DNA from: Dermanyssus gallinae
Lineage: Eukaryota > Arthropoda > Arachnida > Mesostigmata > Dermanyssidae
NCBI GenBank assembly: GCA_003439945.1
Contig: QVRM01005493.1
Location: 1-64,000, forward strand
Length of the DNA stretch: 64,000 nucleotides
Direction of reading: 5' to 3'
Within the stretch, counting starts at the first letter, position 1. Every line of letters begins with the position of its first letter. Both the position numbers and the translations under genes were made by a program. The notes beneath the pieces were generated by a model, which ran no database searches, was not told the origin of the DNA, and was given only the letters and a program-made list of their open reading frames with translations. This document shows, piece by piece, positions 55,500 to 64,000 of the stretch.

Positions 55500-56267
55500 C
55501 AGCTTAGGAATTTTGTCAAACTGTGGTTAGCACACTCAGAACTGCAAAAGCGGATTGCTAAAATCGAGAAAATCCCGCCGGAGCAGTTTACCGCACCCCT
55601 TACACCATAGGGGAGCTTGAACTTTCGATTAAGTGAAACAACATCACGTTGCTCTTATTCAATCGAGACACGCGGCTGTGTCCCCAATTGTACATCATCC
55701 GCTTACCCCGGAGCAGCATAACATGAATCTGCCTTTCGGGGTGGAGGAGGTATGCAAGGTCCTACGGTCACTCCCAACGAGAAAATACTTAGGGCCCGAT
55801 CAGATCTACTAGGAGCATTGGATCCCGTCATTCTCTCTTTTGGCGGAAACCTTTTATGATTTCCTACATGTAATTGTAAAGGGGAGGGGGCTGATGCCTA
55901 AAGTCTGACATGTCGCCGGGCTTTCTCTTCTGTTCAAGGGTAGGCATGGTGATGACAGCCAAGGACCCAATTCTATTCGGGAAATGGCGTTAGAGCGCAC
56001 ATTGAGCAAAATGTTCTGCGACTTGCGGTTGTTCAGTAGATTGAGTATGTAGCTGAACAGGCCCTTCCATCCGAGCAATTCGGCTTTAGAAGAAAGCTGG
56101 AGAATTCGCGATGCAATCCACGTTGTCTAGTCAGACATCGAGCGAGCCGTGGCACAACCAAGAGGTCATCTGTATGCAGCCGTTATTGGCTGCAAGGCCT
56201 TTGTCAAAAGCCATTGACAAGGCTTCTCGTCAACTGCTGCGGAGTGGGTGGCCATCTCCTGAGTGAA

Positions 56268-56299
<32 letters not shown>

Positions 56300-57070
56300 C
56301 TATATATATATTACATACACCGTCTACCAACAAGATGTCCTTGTTTGTAGACGTTGATCCAGACATCGTTTTGGTAGGCGGTGGTAAGTATGGTGTATTA
56401 GAGATTAAGCAGAATAAGAGAACTTTGCGAGGAGAGCCGCTAATCTTGTTTACCCTTCTCTGGTGCCGACCTTGTTGGTTACGTCCAACTTGGGTACAAA
56501 AAAGCCGTGGTGGTGATGTATGTAGATGATATCGTGGTGGCGATCGCGACGTTATACGTTCCGGCAGTCATGCGTTGCAGCTTGTTAACTCTTTCCTGTA
56601 TCTTGGCCTTCGAGTTCATTACACCGGAACGAATGTTCACGCGCATATAGACGAAACAGTACGGACTGTATATCTGTGTCTACCACTTCTGTCTGTTTAC
56701 GGGGAAGTAGGCAATGTCCGAACACTGTCCGTTTTCTCAGCAGTGCGACCTTCGTGTTTAAGGTTGTTCCGTATATTGTGTAGAAGTGAAGGGAGTGCTT
56801 TGTTTGTCTATTCGAACAAGAAACCCCATTGTGTATTTTACGTCAGACTATGCACCGGGTACTGAAACAATCCGACCAAGACAGAACATGCCGCGTACAG
56901 TACTCTATGAATGTTTTATTTCGGAGTGGCAATCTACAGTCGAAAGGTCCAGGTCTGCATGTGACACTCGCCACGTATACTCCAGGTATATAGTGCCTGG
57001 TTATTAACGCCGCTTTTCGCGAGAAGTATGAGTTGTGCACATACCGGCTCTACCTGCAGTAGAATACGTA
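55500..57070 (+). pseudogene. decayed LINE with RT YVDD box
   Basis: In shifting frames the plus strand encodes MNLPFGVEEVCKVLRSLPTR then GPDQI (RT entry), then LPSEQFGFRRKLE near 56065-56105. Next come SDIERAVAQPRGHLYA near 56130-56180, a TLRGEPLILF segment equivalent to the LQGDPLSPLLF box near 56430-56460, and the catalytic MYVDDIVVAIA at 56516-56548. After it come FLYLGLRVHYTGTNVHAHID and, at 57015, REKYELCTYRLYLQ. A TA array (56269-56312) interrupts the palm. It shares its 3' segment with the fragment at 17283-17520. It lies in the large intron of the LRR gene model. Confidence 0.7.
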
Positions 57071-60058
57071 CTACTTTTTTCGTCGGAAGCGTGAAAATGA
57101 TGAAAGATTATAAGAAAAAAAACGTATGAAGTTGATTTTATACTCAACTGAATTAAATTGCTTTCAAGTGAATTTACAAATGCCGGCAATCGAGAGTAGT
57201 AGATAAGGAAAACAGCTATTCTCGACTGACAGGTAGTTTAGCCAACATTTATCTGAAAAACAAGCTATAAGAAGCTGAATCAATCTTGTACACGGCAATG
57301 CACTCTCTGTAGCCAGGGAACACATTTCGTCTAACTGATTTCAGTTTTAACTTTGACATTTATCTTTATTGTGTTTGAGTACAAATACCGTATACTAACT
57401 TCAGACCACGGTTCGTATCGATAGATCTCACTTGCATACAATGATTTGTTTCGTATTTTTGTCATCAATGTAAATTTACATACAGTTGTTTGCTTGCAAA
57501 AATATTCTAAACATAACTGCTTGCTGAAAATCAACCTTATTTCGTATATCAGTTTATCTAGCCAAAATGTACATTGCATGACCTCGGTAGCTAAATAGCG
57601 TTAGACCACTTGAACTGACAGAGGCTAAAGTCGCCGCACTGCGGCTTCGGTTCGAGAAGGCGGCAGTGTTTCGAGTGTTATCTTCATGTCGTAGAATTTC
57701 TGCGCAGCAACCTCGCTGGGGCAGCCTCCGGCTCGTGCGTGTGCGCCTCAGCATCCCTGGGTTTCTAGTGCGTAAACTCTGAAAAAAACTTTAAAAAAAT
57801 TGCTTAAACTCTCTAGCATTCTCTTGTGGCAAGTTGAGGCCACAAAGACCTCTGGCAGCTTCTGCTGCTTAATTCGCTAAACGTAAGTGGCAATGCCACC
57901 GAAAGTGTCAACGGAGCGAACGATCGAGAACCTTCCTCTTACCGCTAAGACGATTACGGCTATTGCGCGGTATTGAATTTGCCGCCATTACGCTAGAATG
58001 ACAATGTTCCGCTGCTCGGTTCACTTGTCTCTTATCTAGGCACATGCTATATATACATATAGACAGTGCATTTCGGCGCCAGTTGTGTATGTTTATGTAT
58101 ATATATATATATATATATACACACTGCTGATAAGCACTGTCGCCTTCTGTTTTGCTAGCTTACATTAAAGTGTCGTCATATCATCCGTGTGAATATCACC
58201 TTCACACCACTTCAAGTATCCACTGGTTTTGCTCGTCGTCTATTATTTCGTAACTGATGCTGATAGCCAAATATACTCGTTTTTATATATGGATAAATTT
58301 TATTACTCCAACGACTACTAGGATGCCCTTGTGGAACAGCAGAAAGACGTCTGGACAGACAGAGCTTATACGTAGCAGCTATGGCAGTGTTTGCTTAGGG
58401 CGCAAACAGCAACAACAACAACACCCCCGCTGGAATGGGGTTTTGGGGGCTCTGCTGTTTACCACTGCGCTTCTCCTTGTCCCACTCGCTTCCATTTCGC
58501 TTGTAGCAGCTGCCGCTGCCGCAGCTGCCGCTGCGGCCGCAGTCAGAGGCGGCTTGCCCTCGATTCGCAATCGTCTCTTTATCCAAAAATACCATCCGCC
58601 CACGCACAGCCTGCGCAGATGACCCCGCTAAGGGATGTCAGCGCCACACGCCTGGACGCCCCCGCCAAGGGGTTCTAGCTCGACACGCCCAGACGGCCCG
58701 AGACGGGAATCAGCGATCCAGCACAGGGAAATCGAGCAGGACGAAACGACTGGCTAGAAAACCAACCCAGCCAACTCAATTGGTTCAATCTCGTGCGATT
58801 TCAAAGGCTATCGGGTCGCTGCTATTGCGGCTGACACCTCGGCCGATTGGTTGCATTTGTCTTTGAAATTTAGATGCATTTAGTCGTCGCTTAGTAAGTC
58901 GTACACGAACGTACGCTTAGAGAGGTCATCCGCGTAAATATGCTGTTGGCCGAGTAAGGTGCCCGAGTCGCGAGTCGACGCACAGCAATTAATGGTCCCA
59001 GCGATTACTATCGTTCGATTAAGCCTTATCGATCGGCCTTAACGACGGCCTCAGCGTCTACCCTAGCAATGCATACAATTGTTTTCAATTCAATTCAGAC
59101 ATGGTTTTTTTTTACGGAACTGCATATATTCACATGCTTAAGTTGTCGTTAACCTCTCTACTCTATCATCTAGCATACTCTATCAAAGACAGCGTATGCG
59201 AGGCGCTATTTCGCGTTCCAGCATCTGCGCATTCACCTTGCAACCGGTGACATTGGGCGAGGGTCTTCTCCACACACGCTTGCTGTGCATTGTGACCGAA
59301 CGTTACCGAATGTCATCTATCTGGTTGTCTGTCCGGAATGCAAACCACACACAAACACGCGTTTGTGTGTCGCCATTGTCGAAATCGTCCGCAAACGGTA
59401 GACATACTTCGTTTTAATAGAACAAGATGCCAACTCACCTGCTACTCGATTGCACTATTGCAAGCACTACTAAAATCAGTAAAAAAAAAGTCGAGTTAAG
59501 TATTTAGGTATTGAACAGCTATTTTTTGGTCGGAATTGCAAAGGAGCTTTGACACCAGCCCAAAGCTTTTCGTATGTAACCCATGATTTTGAACGGCTTG
59601 AGGTAATAATAATTGTCATGGGTATATTGCCCACTGACACATACCTTTCCGATGACATTTTGGTCATGGAAGTTATTTTTGTTGCGTTGCGTACCAGAGA
59701 TGTGATTGGTAGTCGACCGTACTTCCTTGACTTATTCTAAACGCATTGTCTTTTTAAGCGATTCGACAATGCGCTTTGGATAGGTACATGACAAATACTC
59801 GTGACAAGCCCATGATAGGCATATCTGTTGAGTTATAACTTGCAGAATATGAAGGTCTACGGTTTGCCAACGTTGTTGATTCATTGATTCTGATAAAGGA
59901 AACGAACGGGCAAACGCGTAAGGTAACATCCGACGACAATGTCAGCTGTAGCTCTAACATAGCGATGCACTGATTATCAGTTTAACGAATATATTTTTGG
60001 GGATATTGCACACACTGCACCATGTGTTATTTCAGCACTACTTAGCGTAGCTCTTTGA
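57071..60058. other. unassigned DNA in intron 1 of the LRR gene model
   Basis: No gene recognised. A TA array lies at 58096-58119. The 121-codon frame 58257-58622 carries a 13-Ala run encoded by GCC/GCT repeats. A GC-rich patch spans about 58380-58700. The two-strand frames near 59476-59740 have no recognisable domain. Confidence 0.35.
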
Positions 60059-60059
60059 C

Positions 60060-60130
<71 letters not shown>
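60059..60130. repeat. (TA)n microsatellite
   Basis: Two long TA arrays joined by TACATATATATTTA. Confidence 0.95.
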
Positions 60131-60134
<4 letters not shown>

Positions 60135-60268
60135 CAACTCGAATTATAGGAGCTTGGCATCTACAATATGCACAGCTTCCTTATAATAGTGATATGAACT
60201 CGGCGCCCTAGGCATACGATAGTACAATGATGAGCTGCCTTTTTAAAATATGCATCTATATTTCAGAA

Positions 60269-60269
60269 C

Positions 60270-60302
<33 letters not shown>
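60269..60302. repeat. (TA)n microsatellite
   Basis: Pure TA array. Confidence 0.95.
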
Positions 60303-60304
<2 letters not shown>

Positions 60305-60727
60305 AGTCACTTTCCTTCATTCTGTGGCGCGTGTGCATGACGGTGAATAGCAAATGGATTGATTAACTTATGGATGATTGCGTTTAGTTTTTGTATTCTG
60401 CTATAATAAGCTGCTATTAATAATGACTGTAACCGCTTAGCGTAACGTGTAAATTAGATACCAGAGCGAGCTAGAAATAGCTGATCAGTCAATAATGGAG
60501 TAGATGATGGCCGCCATTGCCGACGAGCTTCCACTCGAATGATACTGGTGTGGATGGCCGTTGTTATTGACGTTGTCGTCGTCGTTGTCGTCGTGGGGTA
60601 AATTAATTGATTCTTAATGTATCTGATTCGCCTCGTACAGAGAATACGACCGTTTGCTATGGCAACAATTTTGATAAACGTGTCTCTGTTGTTGTTGCTG
60701 TTGTTGTGTTGCTCGTATTGTCGGCAG

Positions 60728-60952
60728 ATCAACACGTTGGTGCTGCGATCTCCACGAGACGAGTCGTTTCTGGGCAAATTTCCCGCCGACATCTTCGAGG
60801 AGCCGCTGCAGTTCAAAAACATCTCGATGACCCAGGCCAACCTGGGCGAGTTAGCGTCGTACGCCGTGTCGGGATCCCGCTATCTTCGCGAACTCACTCT
60901 TGCCGCGTGCGGCATCAGCGGGTTGCTGCAGAGTGCCATTGCCGGCCTAGAG
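60728..60952 (+). CDS. LRR protein, exon encoding first repeats
   Basis: The exon runs from the acceptor TTGTCGGCAG/ATC to the donor GAG/GTAGGC and is phase 0 at both ends (75 codons). It begins INTLVLRSP and contains LQFKNISMTQANLGEL and LRELTLAACGISGL, the first two leucine-rich repeats. There is one N-glycosylation sequon (NIS). The intact frame joins exactly to the next exon (AGLE + NLRRMDLS). The protein is likely extracellular or membrane-anchored, as is usual for LRR proteins of this type. The specific family is not recognised. Alternative: the frame is open to an ATG at 60659, giving a hydrophobic start (MATILINVSLLLLLLLCC). That Leu run is encoded by a GTT/GCT tract that also looks like a polypyrimidine tract, so I prefer the spliced model. 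Confidence 0.8.
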
Positions 60953-60969
60953 GTAGGCTGTCAAGTCGA

Positions 60970-61055
60970 TGATCTGGTACTACGTATGTTATTGTTGTTG
61001 TTGTTGTTGTCGTTGTCGTTGTTGTTGTTGTTGTTGTTGCTGTTGTTATTGTTGT
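60970..61055. repeat. (GTT)n tract in intron
   Basis: GTT/GTC repeat just after the donor of the first LRR exon. Confidence 0.95.
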
Positions 61056-61235
61056 TCACTATTGCTTATTTTGCGACTAATCTGTTTTGGTTTTCACAGG
61101 GTCTCAATTTTTGCTTAGGGGAAGTAGCTTTACTTTTGTGTTGAAAGCACATGTGCCTCACACGAACGTGTGTCTTGAAACTTAGATTATTTACGATTAC
61201 TTAAGAATCACTTATACCGATTGCAAGTCATTACA

Positions 61236-61236
<1 letters not shown>

Positions 61237-61272
<36 letters not shown>
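61237..61272. repeat. (TA)n microsatellite
   Basis: Pure TA array within the intron. Confidence 0.95.
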
Positions 61273-61275
<3 letters not shown>

Positions 61276-61575
61276 TAACTTCCTTTGAATACTTATTCCA
61301 TTACATGTTTATCATCACTCTGATGTAGCAATGTATAGCGAGGCAACTTAGGCCGCGGTGGACTCTCTTAATACCGGCTGTGCTTATCGAATGCGTTCGC
61401 CATTAGAAACTTTACGCAGTACTTGGCATTTTGACGCAAAGAACACCTGCTATTCTGGACGGCACCTCGTGACAAATATGCTATCTGTCTCTATTGTTGC
61501 TGTGGATGACGATGTTGACGTATTGTTGTTCTTGTTGTCCCTATTGCTCTAGTTGCTGTTTTTGATAATGATGAT

Positions 61576-61699
61576 AGGCGAATTGAGTCTTGATTGGTAT
61601 AGGCGAATAGAGTCTTGATTGGTATAGGCGAATAGAGTCTTGATTGGTATAGGCGAATAGAGTCTTGATTGGTATAGGCGAATAGAGCATTGATTATAT
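61576..61699. repeat. 25-bp minisatellite, five copies
   Basis: Units 61576-61600, 61601-61625, 61626-61650 and 61651-61675 are identical apart from one base in the first. A diverged 24-bp fifth unit ends at 61699. The unit begins AGGCGAATAGAGTCTTG. Confidence 0.95.
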
Positions 61700-62452
61700 A
61701 GGCTGGAACCTATGATTTGCGTTCAACGACTGCCAATTGTCTATCAACAACGACTGCAGACGGTGGGCTTTGGTTTCTCGGGTTGTTGTTGTTGTTGTGG
61801 CTTCTGTTGCTGCTGTTTTTCTTTGGGTCTAATTTGGCTCTTTTAGACCACTGCGGAATCTAGAACACTTTAACTGTACTACATCATCGGTGCGATCAAG
61901 TTAGCGCGTGTGACTTCGCGCGCGAACGCTTCGAGTTTTGCAGTTTGAGCAAGAATTTAAAGGCTTTCAACGAGTTCAGACACTGTGTTCACTATCGCTG
62001 TCATTACCATTATATTGTGTGTTATATATTAGTTTACCTGCTATTTGTCCGAAGACCCTATAGTACCATTAAATGTAGAATTTAGCTTCTTCTCGTACGA
62101 AAACAGCGGAAGAAAAATCATACCTAGATGCTACCACTGTTGGCCCACATTTCTTTGCTGCCTTTGTTACGCGTTCATACATATCAGATCGAAAGGACAG
62201 AAGGCCGAATGATAGCGACGCTGATTGCCGATGAGTGCCGTTTGTTTGAGTTGCTCTCCAATACTGGCTGGTGTGACGCGTGTGCTTGGCTTGCTTATCA
62301 AAGGCACACACCATCACCATTCCACAGGGGGACATCCGCTTTTGTCAGCTGGAGTTAACATATGTTTTCCCCCTTTTTGCTCTATATATACACATATGAC
62401 GTTGTCTTAGTCATATTTTACTTTTTTGACTCTATATATAACTATTGAAATT

Positions 62453-62477
62453 ATATATATATATATATATATATATA
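62453..62477. repeat. (TA)n microsatellite
   Basis: TA array directly upstream of SINE-B copy 2. Confidence 0.95.
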
Positions 62478-62484
62478 AAGTAAA

Positions 62485-62672
62485 CCGAGCAAGATGGCTT
62501 AGTGGCAAAGCCTTTGCCTTGCATTCGGGAGGACTGGGTTCGAGACCCACCGGCCACTCCTAAATTGGTTTGCATGGTTTCAAAAGTAGACAAGGTAAAT
62601 GCCGGAGTGAATTAAAATTAGCCATGACATGAAAAAATCGTACACGGGCATTTGCCTTACGGAAATTCTTTT
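62485..62672 (+). mobile_element. tRNA-derived SINE, family B (copy 2, best preserved)
   Basis: A box ATGGCTTAGTGGC and perfect B box GGTTCGAGACCC in tRNA-like spacing; body CTAAATTGGTTTGCATGG; tail ACGGGCATTTGCCTTACGG, then an A run. It is inserted between two TA arrays (62453-62477 and 62681-62696), inside the intron of the LRR gene. Confidence 0.9.
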
Positions 62673-62927
62673 AAAAAAAAATATATATATATATACACCT
62701 TGGTTTAATTAAGGATGCAAGTGAAGCGACAATGGTCTCCCGAGAACGTGTGCACAAATACGTGCCTTAGTAGTTATGTATACATACATAAAGCGACATG
62801 TTTACAAACGCTGTCATAACTGGCACGTACGGTTATGATCCGGGCGTCCGGAAGTGATGCTGTTGGACAGAGAACTATAGATAAACCGAAAAAATGGCCA
62901 CTTATTGTCCAAATGCTGTTGCCGCAG

Positions 62928-63095
62928 AACCTTCGCCGCATGGACCTGTCCCGCAACCAGATTTCGCGCATTCGGGCCGGATCATTGCGAGACCTTCCGG
63001 AACTTCGTCAGCTGATTATCGCTCACTCGCAGGTTGACGAGATCGAGCCGCACGCTTTCGTCGAGCTGACATCTCTCGAAAAGCTTTCGCTCAAG
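62928..63095 (+). CDS. LRR protein, second certain exon
   Basis: Bounded by acceptor TTGCCGCAG/AAC and donor CTCAAG/GTTTGT, with 56 codons, phase 0 at both ends. It encodes NLRRMDLSRNQISRIRAGSL, LRQLIIAHSQVDEIEPHAF and LEKLSLK, i.e. two full 24-residue typical-type repeats (LxxLxLxxNxIxxI..aF..L) and the start of a third. The repeat frame continues from the upstream exon and into the next without a break. The acceptor has a weak pyrimidine tract. Confidence 0.9.
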
Positions 63096-63202
63096 GTTTG
63101 TCCGATTCCCTATTGTGGCCCGCAGGCCTTCTTCGTACAGCGTTGCTGTTCTCTTAACTGAACAATTTACGGACAGTGTTCTCAGTGATATTTCAGCAGT
63201 AA

Positions 63203-63207
<5 letters not shown>

Positions 63208-63242
<35 letters not shown>
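63208..63242. repeat. (TA)n microsatellite
   Basis: Pure TA array within the 343-bp intron between LRR exons. Confidence 0.95.
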
Positions 63243-63245
<3 letters not shown>

Positions 63246-63438
63246 CGATAATTACGTGTCTATACCTGTAAATTACGACGTTGTTCTTGTGTAGTCCAAG
63301 TGGCGCATACAGTCGATCGTTGTTGTTGTTGTTGCTCCAGTTGCTGTCTTCAATGGCTCAGAGGGTGAGAAACATATTAATCTCTGCTGTCGGTTCACCG
63401 TTGCATCCCCGACTTGTCACGTCGAATCCGTTTTGCAG

Positions 63439-63808
63439 GACAACGAGCTCCGCGAAGTAGATAATCGACTGTTTACCGGTTTGAACAACCTGCGAGAAGT
63501 GGAGCTGAATTTTAACTACATTGAGCGGTTAGACAACAGCACGTTCGTCGATCTGCCCCACCTGCAGCGAATTGATCTGAGAGGCAATCAGTTGACAGTC
63601 ATCTCTCCGCGGACATTCCGTAATCTCCCTCACTTGGCCTATCTCAGTCTTAACTACAATGAGCTGACCCATCTTCCCGTCAGCTTTCTTATGGACTCGC
63701 CGAACCTCAAAGAACTCAACCTTGGCCGGAACAAACTGCAGGCCGTCACGCTGGACACGCTTCGCGGACTTCGGGTTATTCGGCCCGATTTCATTCTCGA
63801 CCTACGAT
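63439..63808 (+). CDS. LRR protein, third certain exon
   Basis: Acceptor CCGTTTTGCAG/GAC and strong donor CGAT/GTAAGTG; 370 nt, entering in phase 0 and leaving in phase 1. It completes the repeat LEKLSLK+DNELREVD and encodes four more: LREVELNFNYIERLDNSTF, LQRIDLRGNQLTVISPRTF, LAYLSLNYNELTHLPVSFL and LKELNLGRNKLQAVTLDTL. One NST sequon is present. Together the three exons give about nine consecutive repeats. The segment after DTLRGL (RVIRPDFILDLR) departs from the repeat pattern before the donor. No membrane segment, GPI signal or C-cap is reached in this window. Confidence 0.9.
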
Positions 63809-63916
63809 GTAAGTGCTACACAGCAGCTTACGTTACCAGTTGGAACAATGTTCAACATCATTGATCACTGTCGATCAAAAAAAAAAAAACGTTCGTTTGC
63901 TTTCGCTTCAGTTTAG

Positions 63917-63948
<32 letters not shown>

Positions 63949-63999
63949 TTTATCTTTTTTTTTCCTTTTTTGTTGACTAAAACTACATTTGTACTTCAG
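63809..63999 (+). other. intron of the LRR gene; next exon starts at 64000
   Basis: GTAAGT donor at 63809, T-rich tract at 63955-63972 and acceptor GTACTTCAG ending at 63999. The following exon therefore begins at the final base of the window and the gene continues beyond it. The intron holds a TA array at 63917-63944. Confidence 0.75.
63917..63944. repeat. (TA)n microsatellite
   Basis: TA array inside the last intron. Confidence 0.95.
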
Positions 64000-64000
64000 T

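Larger units (their letters stand above)
61056..62452. other. intron DNA
   Basis: Contains the TA array (61237-61272), the 25-bp minisatellite (61576-61699) and GTT tracts near 61783. No exon-like LRR coding was seen between 60953 and 62927. The in-frame junction across this intron suggests none is needed. Confidence 0.6.

Noticed and set aside
58257..58622. 121-codon frame with hydrophobic stretch and poly-Ala, possible secreted protein
   Set aside because: The Ala run is a GCC/GCT repeat; no splice or homology support; the start context is weak.
60953..61144. Continuation of the LRR frame through the GTT tract to a stop at 61144
   Set aside because: A good donor at 60953 and exact in-frame joining to 62928 make read-through into a poly-Leu tract unlikely.

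Overview
This is eukaryotic, non-bacterial DNA. It has long (TA)n arrays, (GTT/CAA)n trinucleotide tracts, tRNA-derived SINEs, many decayed non-LTR retrotransposons (LINEs), Tc1/mariner-type DNA transposons, and one convincing split gene with GT..AG introns. The mixture, and the leucine-rich-repeat (LRR) protein at the right end, suggest an animal, most likely an arthropod, possibly a mite or tick. That placement is inference. No viral, bacterial, CRISPR or organellar signature was seen.

Layout. 1-2.6 kb is a large imperfect inverted repeat with nested hairpins. 3-9 kb holds SINEs, a minus-strand LINE end and unassigned DNA. 9-12.8 kb has a 94-nt hairpin and a chain of retroelement fragments separated by (TA)n arrays. 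12.9-15.2 kb is GC-rich and trinucleotide-rich. 15.2-20.7 kb is a graveyard of SINE, LINE, IS630-like and mariner copies, again divided by (TA)n. 21-31 kb has SINEs and several LINE fragments, including an R1-like one on the minus strand. 31-39 kb is mostly unassigned DNA with TA arrays, SINEs and one 168-bp poly(A)-tailed insertion with a perfect 15-bp target duplication. 39.9-42.3 kb is the most complete LINE (R1-like; endonuclease, RT and 3' end, all decayed). 43.5-44.7 kb is a decayed IS630/Tc1-like transposon. 44.9-49.6 kb is an unusually GC-rich, trinucleotide-repeat-dense block. 52-64 kb contains the LRR gene, with TE-filled introns.

The only gene I am confident is functional is on the plus strand. 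LRR exons at 60728-60952, 62928-63095 and 63439-63808 join in frame, and the next acceptor lies at the last bases of the window, so the 3' half is outside. A Cys-rich LRR-N-terminal-like exon ending at a consensus donor at 52243, in matching phase, is a plausible upstream exon across an 8.5-kb intron. Its own start is unresolved because the frame is closed upstream. Everything else recognisable is mobile-element debris, and almost every open frame is either TE-derived or a translation of simple repeats.

The most interesting pattern is that fragments of at least five unrelated element families sit with (TA)n arrays on one or both sides. In three chains consecutive elements alternate with TA arrays. 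This suggests that (TA)n tracts are preferred insertion targets, or that they grow at insertion junctions.
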